From NCBI GenBank assembly GCA_039619475.1, contig CM077116.1, positions 9,348,501-9,412,500 of the forward strand: a DNA stretch of 64,000 nucleotides, given 5' to 3'. Positions 38,325 to 49,640 of this stretch are shown in pieces (positions within the stretch are counted from its first letter, which is position 1; each line of letters starts with the position of its first letter). Source of the DNA: Icerya purchasi. Taxonomy: Eukaryota > Arthropoda > Insecta > Hemiptera > Monophlebidae. Both the position numbers and the translations under genes were made by a program. The notes below the pieces were generated by a model. That model saw only the letters and a program-made list of their open reading frames with translations, had not been told where the DNA came from and made no database searches.

Positions 38325-39343
38325 GCAAGGGCTATCAAGAGGAGGAAATTGTACTAGTCGAAGTTGAAAATGGAAGCAATGACCTTTTGCTTACGCCCAG
38401 AGTCGATTTGTCAGGCTCGAGTAAATTAGTCGTCGCAAAAAAAAAAAAAGTAGTAGCAGCGGTATTAATAATAATTAAGTTTATTTCTTAAGACCCCCCC
38501 CCGGGGGGGGGGCTTGGTCAGCTGAAAATAATTTTAATTTACGCTAATTTCAGCGAATAAAATGAAAGCGATTAAGTTCAGTAATAGCGAAAGTACCCCC
38601 TCTCCAACTGCAACATTCAACTGAATAATACACCCATTCGTAAGCTTTGAAAGCATAAAAATTTTAGCCATTTGGATTGTGAATTACTATTTAAGGAGCA
38701 CGTTGATTGCCTGACAATAAACTGCCAAAAATCGCTAAATGTTTTAAAAATGACCGCTCATATTAAGTGGGGAGGAGATAGATAATCTCTGAAAAAACTC
38801 TACTCCGCATTGACTCGATCAAAACACAAAAAAAAAGCATCGATTAATTTAATGATGGGGAAAAAAATTTTGCATCATACAAAGTAATAAAACGAAAGCG
38901 ATTACATGTAATATAATCAATTAAAATTAATAGTAAAATGGTAAAAACCTAAAAGTAAAAATGAATTAAATTAAAAAATATTATGTATCGGATAACTACC
39001 GCCCACAATACGTTATATAAAACAATATTTTTGCTTTTACTGATAATAAGTCTTTACAAAATTTAACGTCCTATATACATACATATATTAATTACAATGT
39101 AATTCTTAGGCTACCCCCCATTAGAAAAAATGTCCCAATTGTTTTATTTTATAGGATTTTTGTGATTGTTATTTAAAAAATGTCTTAATTTTATATAATG
39201 AAAGTTAATTTTGTATTGATGCCAGGAGAATTACGTTGCAAATTTTAATCATTTTTTACAAAGTATAGAAGAGAAAGAGACAGAAATAAAAGCAAGAGGG
39301 GTTAAGGGGCACAGCCCCTTACGAGACCAAGATGGCCGAGTTT
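38325..39343. other. AT-rich stretch with two GC palindromes
   Basis: It contains nine C followed by ten G (38494-38512) flanked by GACC/GGTC-like ends, and a second palindrome AAGGGGCACAGCCCCTT near 39304-39320. A 17-19-base motif GAAAGCGATTA with its AATAAA flank occurs twice (38558 and 38890). The segment could be an unidentified transposon, but no terminal repeats pair across it. Confidence 0.4.
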
Positions 39344-39373
39344 TATATAAATATATATATTTATTTATTTATT

Positions 39374-39405
<32 letters not shown>

Positions 39406-39410
39406 TTATA
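39344..39410. repeat. TA/TTTA microsatellite
   Basis: Mixed (TA)n and (TTTA)n units. Confidence 0.85.
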
Positions 39411-42400
39411 CGATATTGCATTGAAATATTTTTCCCCTAAATATTTATCAAACGTTAGTAGCTTCTTCGAATTCTGATCCTTTCTGGAAAATCGAACTTT
39501 GAAATTTATTTCCCTAAATTCAAAAATGTTTCGTAGTATCTACCGAAATTTTCGGAAATATTTCGCAATTCAAAGTGGTTTTTTTTTCTTTCTTCTTTTT
39601 AGAAATAAATTTTACTTTTAATTTATGAAAGAAAAACAACATTTTCGAAAATCTGAAATGCGATTCGGCAAAAATGTAAAGAAATGCGCGCTAGTTTTCA
39701 AAATACATTTTATCGAAGCGTATTGTAAAGTTTGACGATGTGGGAAGTACCTTTACGGTTGAGTGCTCGCGTTTCGTTTACTTCTCCGTCCATCATCAAT
39801 TGCTTTTTGCTTTATTTTATTTGTTTATTTATTTATTCTCATTATTATTTATCTTTGTTAGAAATAAAAAGAAATTCTCACAATATTAGGAGAGGAAAAT
39901 TTGAAATGTTGGCGAAGCTACCTTTCAAAAAAGTAAAGATCTTGTATATATATGTATATATGTATATAAGAAAAATACGGACAAAGTAATATCGTTTTGT
40001 TTCTTTACATTATTAGTGCTTGCGCAAGATTACCTATAAATGAAGAATAGAATTTTTAGTGTCGAAATCAAAAAGAATAATTTTAGGTTCAGAGATTTTT
40101 GATGTATTTACGAAAACTTCATTGACTAATTAAATTAGAGTTTAGTAATATATACTTGCCATCAAATTAACTTTTCAGTTGTTTCCTTCGTAACAAGTAT
40201 ATATGATTTTCCGATGAATTTGTTAATTGCCCTTAACCCGTGCTATCAATATAATTTACGTACACCGGCGTGGATTATTTAGTAATTTTCGACTTATCAT
40301 TTTTTTATTATCCCATGCCCAATCTTAATGGTTTTTGTCTAATTGGGTTGTTAATCGTTTTGTTTTCTTAACTGTCGATTTATTCATTTCGATTTCCACA
40401 ATTCTTCCTACACCTTTATTTATATTTTTCATTTTTAGTTTCATCTCGATTTTTGTTCTGATAGCAGACGACGGTGAAAAATCTATTTTATTGTAAGCTC
40501 ATCTGTATTGTTCTAGTATTGAAACTTTGTAATTGTACTCTTTTAACCATTTAAACTTGGCTATTCACGTACTCCCTCAGCCCTGTATGGCGCACAACAT
40601 TCTCGATCTAATTGGTGCATTATAACGGAGTTCGGGGGAATCGGATGTAACACTATACGTTTGTTTATTGCAACGATTGTTTTTATTTTTTTTTGTGTTT
40701 CTCATGCCATTGGTTAATATGTTATTAACTGTTACCCCGTCGGTTTTTCGTCAAATTTATATTTTTCCTATTAGTTTCGTACTGTGCTTTTGCACCAGGG
40801 GAACATAGAGATTAAACTGTGACAGAAGGGTGTTAATTTTAAAACGGAAACTTTGCTAGCGAGCAAACAAGAGACCAATTTTTAATGAGGGTTTGCTAGA
40901 GATGTAAGTGATCAATTTTAACACGATGTATGTTGAACAGGGAGGTGAGATTTTCAGGTAATGAAGTGGCTTAGACGAACTATTATCGCACATCTTCTCT
41001 TGTTAAAATGCAAAAGCGGTGTGCCTTTCAGCTCCCAAATTTCTATTAAATTTATAAGTGGAAACAGTGTTACCTTATTGGCGCGCTAATTGCGACTGGG
41101 AAAGTGTGGGATTAAGAAAGGTACACAGAATCGTTGCGAGATATCCAAAATACCTTAATCGATAACTTATTTTAAATGATGTTGAACGGTGTCGATGTTG
41201 CGTCGTTTCCGTTACATCCCGATAATCGAGTTGTAATCAGGCTACTTGATACCCATTTTAGTTTTAACGGTACCATAAAATAAGTTCGGATGGTGAAAAA
41301 TAGTTAAACTTCATCCGGTTTTGTTATTTATTCTGTCATACATTTCGATCGCTAGGGAAAAGCTTTCAAAAGATGTAATTAATCGAATCTGTTTGCTGTT
41401 AGATTAGACGGAAGCTTTTCTTTTTTTTTCTTTTTTTTTTTTCTTTCTTTTTTATAATAAAGCAACTGGCTAGTTCGGGACGGAAAGAATAATCTTTGTT
41501 TTGTAAAGGATTTGCCGGATGTGAAAAAGAATCACCGATGATGGAGTCTTTTAAAATTGATAAGGCTGGTTTTATGTAGTGAAAAAGTTCATACGAAGCG
41601 TACAGAATTTGTTTCTTCGGGACGCGGGACAAAATGTCTCGAGCATCCGAAAAAGCGGTAGCGACGCCAGTGAGAATTCGGCAGTGGTTTTGATCAGCGA
41701 TATATATTTGTATTTAATGCTTTTTAATTTTATTCCATTAAGATTTTAATAGTAGTCATTACCGCAGATCGGTTAGTATTATTTTCTCTGGGAACTCGAC
41801 ATATGCGTTTATAAATCCAGCATACATAATATAGTGGTAATGATGATAATGATACGTTATCATCGTATGGAACAAACTTGGCCGCGCTGAATTGCGCGGT
41901 TCATCACCGTTCTAAGGAGTTGTTCACTTTTTACATACAGGTTTCTCTCGATCTTTCTCCGTTCTCATTCATTTCTCTATTTCTACCGACAGCATGTATG
42001 TACATGTATACAGATGAAAATGTATATACTTAATTTTAATTAGTAACTGTTTAAATCTGATTTTTCTTTCACATCGTCGTCTTGGTCGACATCATCCGGT
42101 TTTGACGGTAGTAATGGTGTAATCGGCCTTGAATTAAATCGTTTTCTATACACACGTTTCTCGAAAAGGAAGTTGAACTAGATATTGTTGAATTATGGGA
42201 AACAGTATCAACGGGGTAATAAAAATTTATACGAAATATTTTTTCAATCTCTGCTCTTCAGTAACTATTTCCACGAAAAGGTGTTATAATGTTATCTATA
42301 CGTTAAATGTTATCGTATACAATTGTAATTATATATACATACATACATACGTATATATATATATTTATATATTAGCTGTTATTCCCGTCTTAGCCCATGT

Positions 42401-42639
42401 TATTATATTTTCTCTATACCAAAAACTTCCGGTGGGGTCAATTATTAGTTTAATTTACCATAATGTTCAATGCAAGAACTATTCCTTGTTTTTTAATATT
42501 TTCATTAATTCGTAAAAATAGTAATATAAAATTAATACTGTTTTCACAAGATATGTAATTTCTATGAATAAATTAAATTAGGCGCTTGTGTTTAATGTAG
42601 CGTGTAGATTGTAAAAATATTCAATTTCTACGTTTTATA

Positions 42640-42644
<5 letters not shown>
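39411..42644. other. AT-rich non-coding stretch
   Basis: No recognised features apart from short ATAC/TA runs near 42331-42374 and a pyrimidine tract at about 41417-41453. Only short frames occur. Confidence 0.5.

Positions 42645-42682
<38 letters not shown>
42645..42682. repeat. TA microsatellite abutting a hAT-like end
   Basis: Pure (AT)n ends directly where CAGGGGCGGATCCAG begins. Confidence 0.9.
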
Positions 42683-42685
<3 letters not shown>

Positions 42686-42760
42686 GGGCGGATCCAGAAG
42701 GACATTTTGAGGGGGATTATATAATTACGTAAAATCTTCTACGGTAAGCAGTAGATTTGA
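42683..42760 (+). mobile_element. Probable hAT-superfamily transposon terminus
   Basis: The sequence begins CAGGGGCGGATCCAG, which I know as the terminal inverted repeat start of many insect hAT elements. The partner end CTGGATCCGCCCCTG is not visible downstream in the window, and no 8-bp duplication can be defined. It is therefore a truncated element or one whose other end has decayed. Transposase coding is absent. Confidence 0.35.
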
Positions 42761-43149
42761 GAAGTACCCCTTTTTTCATAAAGAAAATCAAATAGCGACC
42801 TTTATAGAAATTTAAAAATGTTTTAAAAATACATAATTATTACAACTTAATTAAAATTATTTTTTATTTTTAGGTGAATAATAAAAGAATTATAAAATTC
42901 TAGCTAAAATGGTAGTTTAGAAACAGGAAGAAAGCTGGTATTTTTATTAGACTTTACTTCTTTTTTATTTTTGTTAGTAATCCGATCCGAATTCTTTATT
43001 CGTGAGCAAGTGAAAAAAATATATACAATATTTTTCAATGAACTATTTTCATTTAGATTACAAAATAAAAATTAAAAATAAATACGAAAGGCAAAAGATT
43101 GATGACATTTAAAATAAAATAAATACGTAACATTAATAGATTTAGTAGA

Positions 43150-43324
43150 AAAATGTTTTTTTACAAAAAAATAAATACCGACTTTAAGGTTTATTATAAA
43201 AATTTAAAAATGCACTAAAAAGTAAAAAATAATTACTCCCGATAAAAAATATATATCAGAGTAATATAGCTTAAGGTGATATCGTACGGGCATACTTGCC
43301 TAGTGAGACCCACAACTTATTTAT

Positions 43325-43355
<31 letters not shown>

Positions 43356-43769
43356 TTATTATAAGTTACTACGTGCACGTGTATTACCGGCGATTGGCAG
43401 CTCTCGCTACAGAACATGTTAATACAGAGCTTTTTTATAATTATATAATATATTTCCAGTTGTGGCAAAAAAAAAAAAAAAATCTTATACAACACTGATA
43501 CCTTAATTAGAGTCGGCATCAAAATCATATTACAATATCTAGGAACAATTTAATGAACATTTATTGCAGTTTTTAATTATTATTTTTATATGAATTTGGC
43601 GCCAACTCCAAATAGTTAATGTTGTATAAGAATTACGATATCACCTTAAGTTATATTACTCTGATATATATTTTTTATCGGGAGTAATTATTTTTTACTT
43701 TTTAGTGCACTTTTAAATTTTTACAATAAACCTTGAAGTCGGTATTTATTTTTTGTAAAAAAACATTTT
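43150..43769. mobile_element. TIR element with arms of about 136 bp
   Basis: Left arm 43150-43286 and right arm 43634-43769 are reverse complements with only a few mismatches. Both contain AAATACCGACTT(T/C)AAGG, AGTAAAAAATAATTACTCCC and TTAAGGTGATATCGTA in matching order. The central 347 bp is AT-rich and holds two A-runs. It has no coding capacity, so it is a non-autonomous DNA transposon or foldback. The superfamily is unassigned, because the true outer ends and duplication are unclear. Confidence 0.75.
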
Positions 43770-43989
43770 ATTTTACAATTTTTAGCGTTATACTTGAATT
43801 TTTTTCTTGTTAAAAACCAATTATTTTTTACATTATTCTCCATACTTTATACTTAAAAAAAAAAACGATTTCTTTATTTTGAACTGCATTTCCACGGTAA
43901 AAACACCAAAAGCTACATTTCCATGGTAATTTGGCAAATTTATAGTAGTTTAAGCCAATAAATCTAACCCGACGGTGAAACCAATCGTG

Positions 43990-44226
43990 AATGAAAAGCA
44001 TCCAAAAAGCTTCAATCTGCCGCATTATTAATCATTTCTCGAAAACTACCGGGCAGATCTTGATCAAATTTAAATGGGAGCACATGAGAAACACCACCTT
44101 TCAAATAAACGAAGAATCATCAAAATCGGTTCATCTAGAAGAAAGTTCTTTGGTAACACACATAAGAAAATAAATAAAAATACAGTCGAATTGAATACCT
44201 CCTCCTTTTTTGAAGTCGGTTAAAAA
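43990..44226 (+). repeat. Dispersed insect repeat ending TTTTTTGAAGTCGGTTAA
   Basis: Phrases such as CTACCGGGCAGATCTTGATC, AAGAATCATCAAAATCGGTT, CCTCCTCCTTTTTTGAAGTC and a GTAACACACATAAG block are familiar from a very common non-coding repeat in many insect genomes (from memory). The 60-codon frame over part of it is incidental. A partial inverted copy lies at 45108-45228. Confidence 0.6.
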
Positions 44227-44374
44227 TTTCAAGTATCAGTATAGATTGGAATAAAGAAAAAGAATTTTAAACTGTTGCAGCGCGAATTAAAAAACTTACC
44301 GCTTTCAAAAAAAAAGATGATGTTTAGCGAGACAAAAAACTTAATTTTTTTTTTCTTTTTTCGAAAAAGAAAAT

Positions 44375-44696
44375 GCCGATTTCAAGAATTACTATAAAAA
44401 TTGAATAATAACGCACTGAAAGGTAAATATTATAGGATACTGTGATAATACTTTAGTTAGAGTTGGCACGGAAATCACAAATTGTTAAATATATTTATTA
44501 AATTGTTTCTAAATATTACAATTAGTAATTTCCGTGTCTATATCTAATTAAGCTTTTAAGGTTTGGTATAAGAATTATCGTAATATCCTCTTTAAGTTTT
44601 ATATTTCTCAGTAAAAGCTTCTTACTGGAAGTAATTATTTTTTACTTTTCAGTGCGTTTTTATTAAATTTTTATAGCATTTCTTGAAGTCGTTATG
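44375..44696. mobile_element. Diverged relative of the 43150-43769 TIR element
   Basis: The left arm has GCCGATTTCAAGAATTACTA and AACGCACTGAAAGGTAAA. The right arm has TTTACTTTTCAGTGCG and CTTGAAGTCGTTATG, which are reverse complements of the left arm and resemble the corresponding blocks of the better-preserved element. The arms are more decayed, so this is an older copy. Confidence 0.5.
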
Positions 44697-45107
44697 TTAC
44701 AAAAAAAATGAACACTTTAATTGCAACTATTTTTTTTTTTTGAATTAATTTTATTATGAGACAATTTAAAATTATTTTCAACCAGGTTAAAAGTTATAAG
44801 CGGTAATTCAATTTACGATGTAATTTTCCTTTAAAAAACGTTATGCAGACCGATAAAAAAAAGAAATTCTATTTACCGGCATAAAATTTATTTTTCCTGA
44901 AAATGTTCTAATACGTTGAAACGTGCTGGCAATCTCGACTACAAATTCTAATGGTAGAGCGATTTTTTGAGGTGGAAATGGGAAAATTTTATTAACATTG
45001 TTGGCGGATACGGTGTTAAATCATCGATTTGAAAACCACTAAAGATTTTACGATTTTGTTAACGTTTTCGCGAAAAGAAGAAAAAATATGAAAACGGGCA
45101 TCATTTT

Positions 45108-45228
45108 TACCGACTTCAAAAGAAATGGAAGTTAGCTGTTTTTCTTTTCTCTCTCTTTTTTTTTTTTTATGTTTATTCGACCGATTTTAATGATTCTTTG
45201 TTCATTCGAAAGTGTAGTACGGCCAGTT
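45108..45228 (-). repeat. Partial inverted copy of the GAAGTCGGT-ending repeat
   Basis: It begins ACCGACTTCAAAAGAAATGG and contains TCGACCGATTTTAATGATTC, the reverse complement of the corresponding parts of 43990-44226, separated by a CT-rich tract. Confidence 0.5.
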
Positions 45229-45870
45229 GTTAGGCACCCCCCATATGATGAATACCGATTGAAATGCCACTAAAAACGAGACTGTTCTCCAGAGAGGATT
45301 TTATCAGTATAACAATAATAAATTTAGGAAACGTAAGTTGAAAAAAAAAACAACTAATTTTTAGTAAGGCAAAAGTTAAAAAATATCACCAATCCCATAA
45401 CTATATAGATTCCAATAAAAATAAAAAAAAAGCTGAACCCACCACAGTGTGCTATATTAAACGCGCTGCAAATGATACCTGTTGTTTATATTAGTAGTCG
45501 CACTGATCAGCACTGGGGTTATAAGTGTACCGATGAGTATTAATGCCGATAGTAGTCGTTTAAACACGTTAAAAAAGGAATCTGTTTTTAATTATTATAA
45601 CCGAGCAAAAATTAGTCAAAAAAATAATTATTAAATATGTAGGGAAATATAGAGGAATACTTGGAATTTTAAGAGGACGACGAGACTTACTCCATACTGA
45701 TATTAGTTTATAAAAATGTAGATTCGAATAATTTGTAAGGTCAAATTACAAGCTCGTCTCCGACGGAATTTGATTATATTCTTTAATTATCAGCTTTATA
45801 GAGAATATCCCTCAAAAGTATTTACACTAAAAGTTGTAAAATAGTTTTAAAAAAAGATAATCCAATATTT

Positions 45871-46290
45871 ACCGTAAAAAGTTTAATAAAAGTGCTCTGA
45901 GAAGTAACAATTATATTTGATAATAAACGTATTTTACAGCAAAATGTACACCTTAAAAGAGGGTAGTAAGAAAAAAGCGGAGTATTGTGATTATTCTTAA
46001 AGAATATTTAATACAGATTAGAGTCTCGGTACACCGAATTCAATTAAAAATCTCATTATATATTCCTGCTGTAATACTCCGCCTATAGAAAACAAGAGGG
46101 ATTGTGTTGTTAGAATCGTTTGATATCTTTTTAATTGTAATTTGAGTTTGGTTTCGACTAACGCGCAAGTGTTTAAGATATATATGTTAATCATGTATTA
46201 CCGTGAAATACATTAATTTTATCAGATATTTTTTACCTTTTAGCGCATTTTTGTTGAATTTTTTTTGCCGGAAGCCTTAAAGTTGATATT
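45871..46290. mobile_element. Third, strongly diverged copy of the TIR element
   Basis: The left side (GTAAAAAGTTTAATAAAAGTGC, GAGAAGTAACAATTATA) and right side (TTTTTTACCTTTTAGCGCAT, CTTAAAGTTGATATTTC) match the arm blocks of the 43150-43769 element in opposite orientation. Inside lies a 10-bp inverted pair, GCGGAGTATT (about 45978) and AATACTCCGC (about 46073), which may belong to a further nested element. Confidence 0.4.
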
Positions 46291-48249
46291 TCGTCTTAAA
46301 AAAAACTCTTTTTTTTGTCGCGTACAGACTACGCTTGTTTGCTCGGATTTATGGGACAATATTGAATATACGGAAGAATTCGCTGATTATTGTATTATCA
46401 AAAAAAAAAAAACGACAGAATAGAGATTCGTACACATCAATATTATCTTTATTTTAAGTGGAAACTTTTTAGCATCGGACCGCGATATTTAGTGCGACTT
46501 TCGCATCGCACTCAAAAATCAGCCGCGGATGATGCCATTTTCCGGAAAATCCAAAAAAAGAAAAACAACACATACTCGTATACTCCTCCTCTGGCCATTG
46601 AAATCCCCGATCGTTACACAAGTATATTTCATCTCGCCTGATGAAAAATATACGCGAAAATTTAGCTGTTCGATTGAATCCAGTGCGAGCATTTATTGTT
46701 GACGAAGCTTGTGGAAGATACCCTTGCCAACCAAGTTGTGTTGTTTGCATCAAAGCGAGAGCAGGGAAGCAGAACTAATGGTCTTAATATCCTCCCGAAG
46801 ATCATCATCATCATCATCCGGATGATGACAATCGCAGGTTGATTGCAAGATCGAAGATTGTTCGCAAAAAAGTTCATCTCTAAAGCCGATGTGTATGTGT
46901 GCTACAGGCAGTCTATATTACGGTCACGGATTCTCTGTGGTTAATTATATCTCGCGATATTTTTAGGTAGTTTCTAGTTACATAATTCCGGTTGATTTTT
47001 GAAAAGTTATTTCAATTTAAGTGTTTCACTACGCAGTGATACACTGTGGGAAAAGTATTTGTGTGTTTAGTTTTAAGAGGAAAAATTAAGGTCTTACAAC
47101 TTTCTGTTTAGTAGCGAGAATGATAGAAGATGTTGGAATCGGGCCACAAAAAAGAGAGGAAAAAGAAATACGATAAAAAGTCACTCTTATTTTAGATAAT
47201 GGACAACCGAGATTATAATGGAACTAAAAGAGAGTAGCTACAATGACTTCTTTTGATGTTTATCGCAAAGACACGAGATGGGGATATTGCTGCGAAAAGG
47301 TTTAGTTGGGTGCCCCCAGGTTTATGTTATATCTTCATCATTTCTCAGAAATTTATATAATACCGGTAAAAGTGATTAAAGAAATAAAACGAAACATTTT
47401 ATTCGAGACATATACAGCGGAGAGTATATTAATGCTTTGCAATATACATTGCTCGTTTGCCACCAGTGCTTTATGCAGATAACAGCTTAAGATGTTCTAC
47501 GGCCGAATAATTTAATCGCAAATAATAAAGCATGAACTGTATTTTCTCATTTATCGCGTTGTTTCAGTTGCAGTTTCTCTAAAGTGCTGCTAAATATTTC
47601 AGAGGACCTGTGCCGATGTATAAAAGATATTTCATCTCGACAGACGCATTCATTTTTCCTTTTTTCGTTTTTTCCCTTGTATAAAGTACTTCACGTGTAC
47701 GGCGGGGATAATCTGTCCGTGAAAGGTGCCATCATTTGATTGCCGTAAATTTGATTTATGTTCTTGGACAAAACATTTTTCATCCATCCAGTCAATACAC
47801 ACACCGAAGTCGATTATATACGAACCGCGTAAATCGATGAAATATTGAGTATCGCTGAAATTCCGCAGATTTCAGACATTTTGTTCGCAATTAATTTGCC
47901 GCTCGAAGGTAAGTTTGTACGAGTAGTAGAGTAGTTGGATTGAAAAGCGTACGCGTATATATTTTTTAAAATGGAATAAAACATCGATCCTTATTTTTAA
48001 TAGTGTTTTATTTATTTACGTATTATTTTTAAAATTAGCTTATATACGGAAATCGTAAATAAATCGATAAATCGGAAAAGTCGATAATTTTTCTCGACAC
48101 AATTCGATTATTTCGAACGGTGTTGCAATTAGCACAGTTAAGGTTGCGGTCTGTTAGCACACATGTTCTCGTTCTGGTCAGGAAGAATTTTCATTTCGGA
48201 TTTTTTTGTGTTATTTGATGCTACGAATCAAATCTTTCAAAACAAAGGC
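46291..48249. other. AT-rich non-coding stretch
   Basis: Overlapping frames at 46390-46877 on both strands are unrecognised. A strong donor-like AAG then GTAAGT occurs on the plus strand at 47905-47913, preceded by CCGCAG at about 47871. Together they could bracket a micro-exon of about 35 bp, but this is weak. An ATCATC run with its inverse lies near 46802-46825. Confidence 0.4.
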
Positions 48250-49640
48250 AACATAGTCTACGTTTTACTGTGCGCATCCCACTCGGGAGATCTCACGGAG
48301 CTGTAGAAAATTCGATTCGAACAAATCTATCGCAGACACACTTCGCGGTATTGTAGCTATTTCTTTGCAAATCGCCTTTATAAACAAAAGTCGCATTTTT
48401 TTTCGATTTTTTGTGCCCCCCCCCCATCTCGTTTCATCTTTTAACGTGAAAAACAACGAGCTTACTGTAGAGTGGCGGGCGATTTTAACAAAGGTAAAAT
48501 GGCTGGCGATATACAATGTCATATCGCTCGATAGTTTTAATATAGTTTTTCGAATAATAGCGACGAAGAGGGAGGGGCCCCGCAAGAAGCTTGAAAAATA
48601 GAATTTTTTTCATCTTGGAAGAATTTTTCTTCGAACTGCCCGCCGATTTTACTTCGACCGAGCCGTGTGAACGAGCTATTCTTCGGAATTATGCGGTTAA
48701 CGAAGAGAGAAGATGATAATAATCTAATGAGCGCAGGTGCGCGCGTATGGTAGAGAGTGGGATTAAATCGGACGAAAGGGACATTTTTCGGTCGTTTTTC
48801 ATCGAAAGCAGTTTTTTGTCTGACCCTGTTGCTAGCGTCAAAAATTGAAAAAGAAAAGAGAAAACAATCTAGTAAACGGGGAAAATCTGAAATAGGCGCG
48901 ATAAATAAAATCATCAACGGGCGGAACTGCATCGAGGTGTGATCGTATCAATCATTTTATTCGGCCGTCGAATGAAAAATGGGCACTCGTTAACGGAAAC
49001 AGACGGAAAAACGAGGCATAAATTGAGCCCGAAAGAGGAAGGAACGGCCCCGTTTCTAGTACCTTTCTCCGCGAAAACCTCGTTCCCGTTTTCGCTTCAT
49101 TTTCACGTGCCCGGTAGCGGTGAAATAAATGAAAAACTCGTAATAGGTTTTCGTTTTTTCCCGGCTTTTTTACGATTGGCTGTCGAGCGGGAATTTACGA
49201 GACCGCTGTTAATCGACACGTACGGAAAAAAGAAAAAGAAAAAAAACAAAAAAACAATACTGCCACTCGGTGCGATTTATTTTAATTTTCGCGCCATGAT
49301 TGATAGTCTGCTTGTCGACAACATTCCGGTCCGCGGCTGAACGGCGATCCGGCAAGTGTGTAGCAGATTTTTAGCATGTCCGATGCGGCAGTGCCTCGGC
49401 TGATTTCACGACGATTACAGTCAACTATCGGACTTTTCGAGCCTCGGTGACCCCAGCGGTCGACCGCGCACAGTGCAACATATCGGCGGATTTTCGGTGC
49501 TCTGTATCGCGACGTAAAGTAGTCTTATAGCATTCAGTTTTCGGCAACATGGCAACGACTTTTACCAGGCTCTCTGCTCTTGAACGTCGAAAGTACTACG
49601 ATTTCTGTGACTCTCGTCGATAATTAATGTTTGTGCGAAA
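48250..49640. other. CpG-richer patch with open frames and a well-placed short ORF
   Basis: Overlapping unrecognised frames occur on both strands (for example minus 48537-48932 and plus 48939-49340). A short ORF at 49549-49623 (24 codons, MATTFTRLSALERRKYYDF...) has a good Kozak context (AACATGG) and lies 11 bases downstream of a TCAGT initiator-like pentamer (49534-49538). It could be the start of a transcript, but there is no family match and no donor in frame. Confidence 0.3.

Noticed and set aside
43991..44173. 60-codon frame as a small protein
   Set aside because: It falls within a dispersed non-coding insect repeat and has no start context or homologue.
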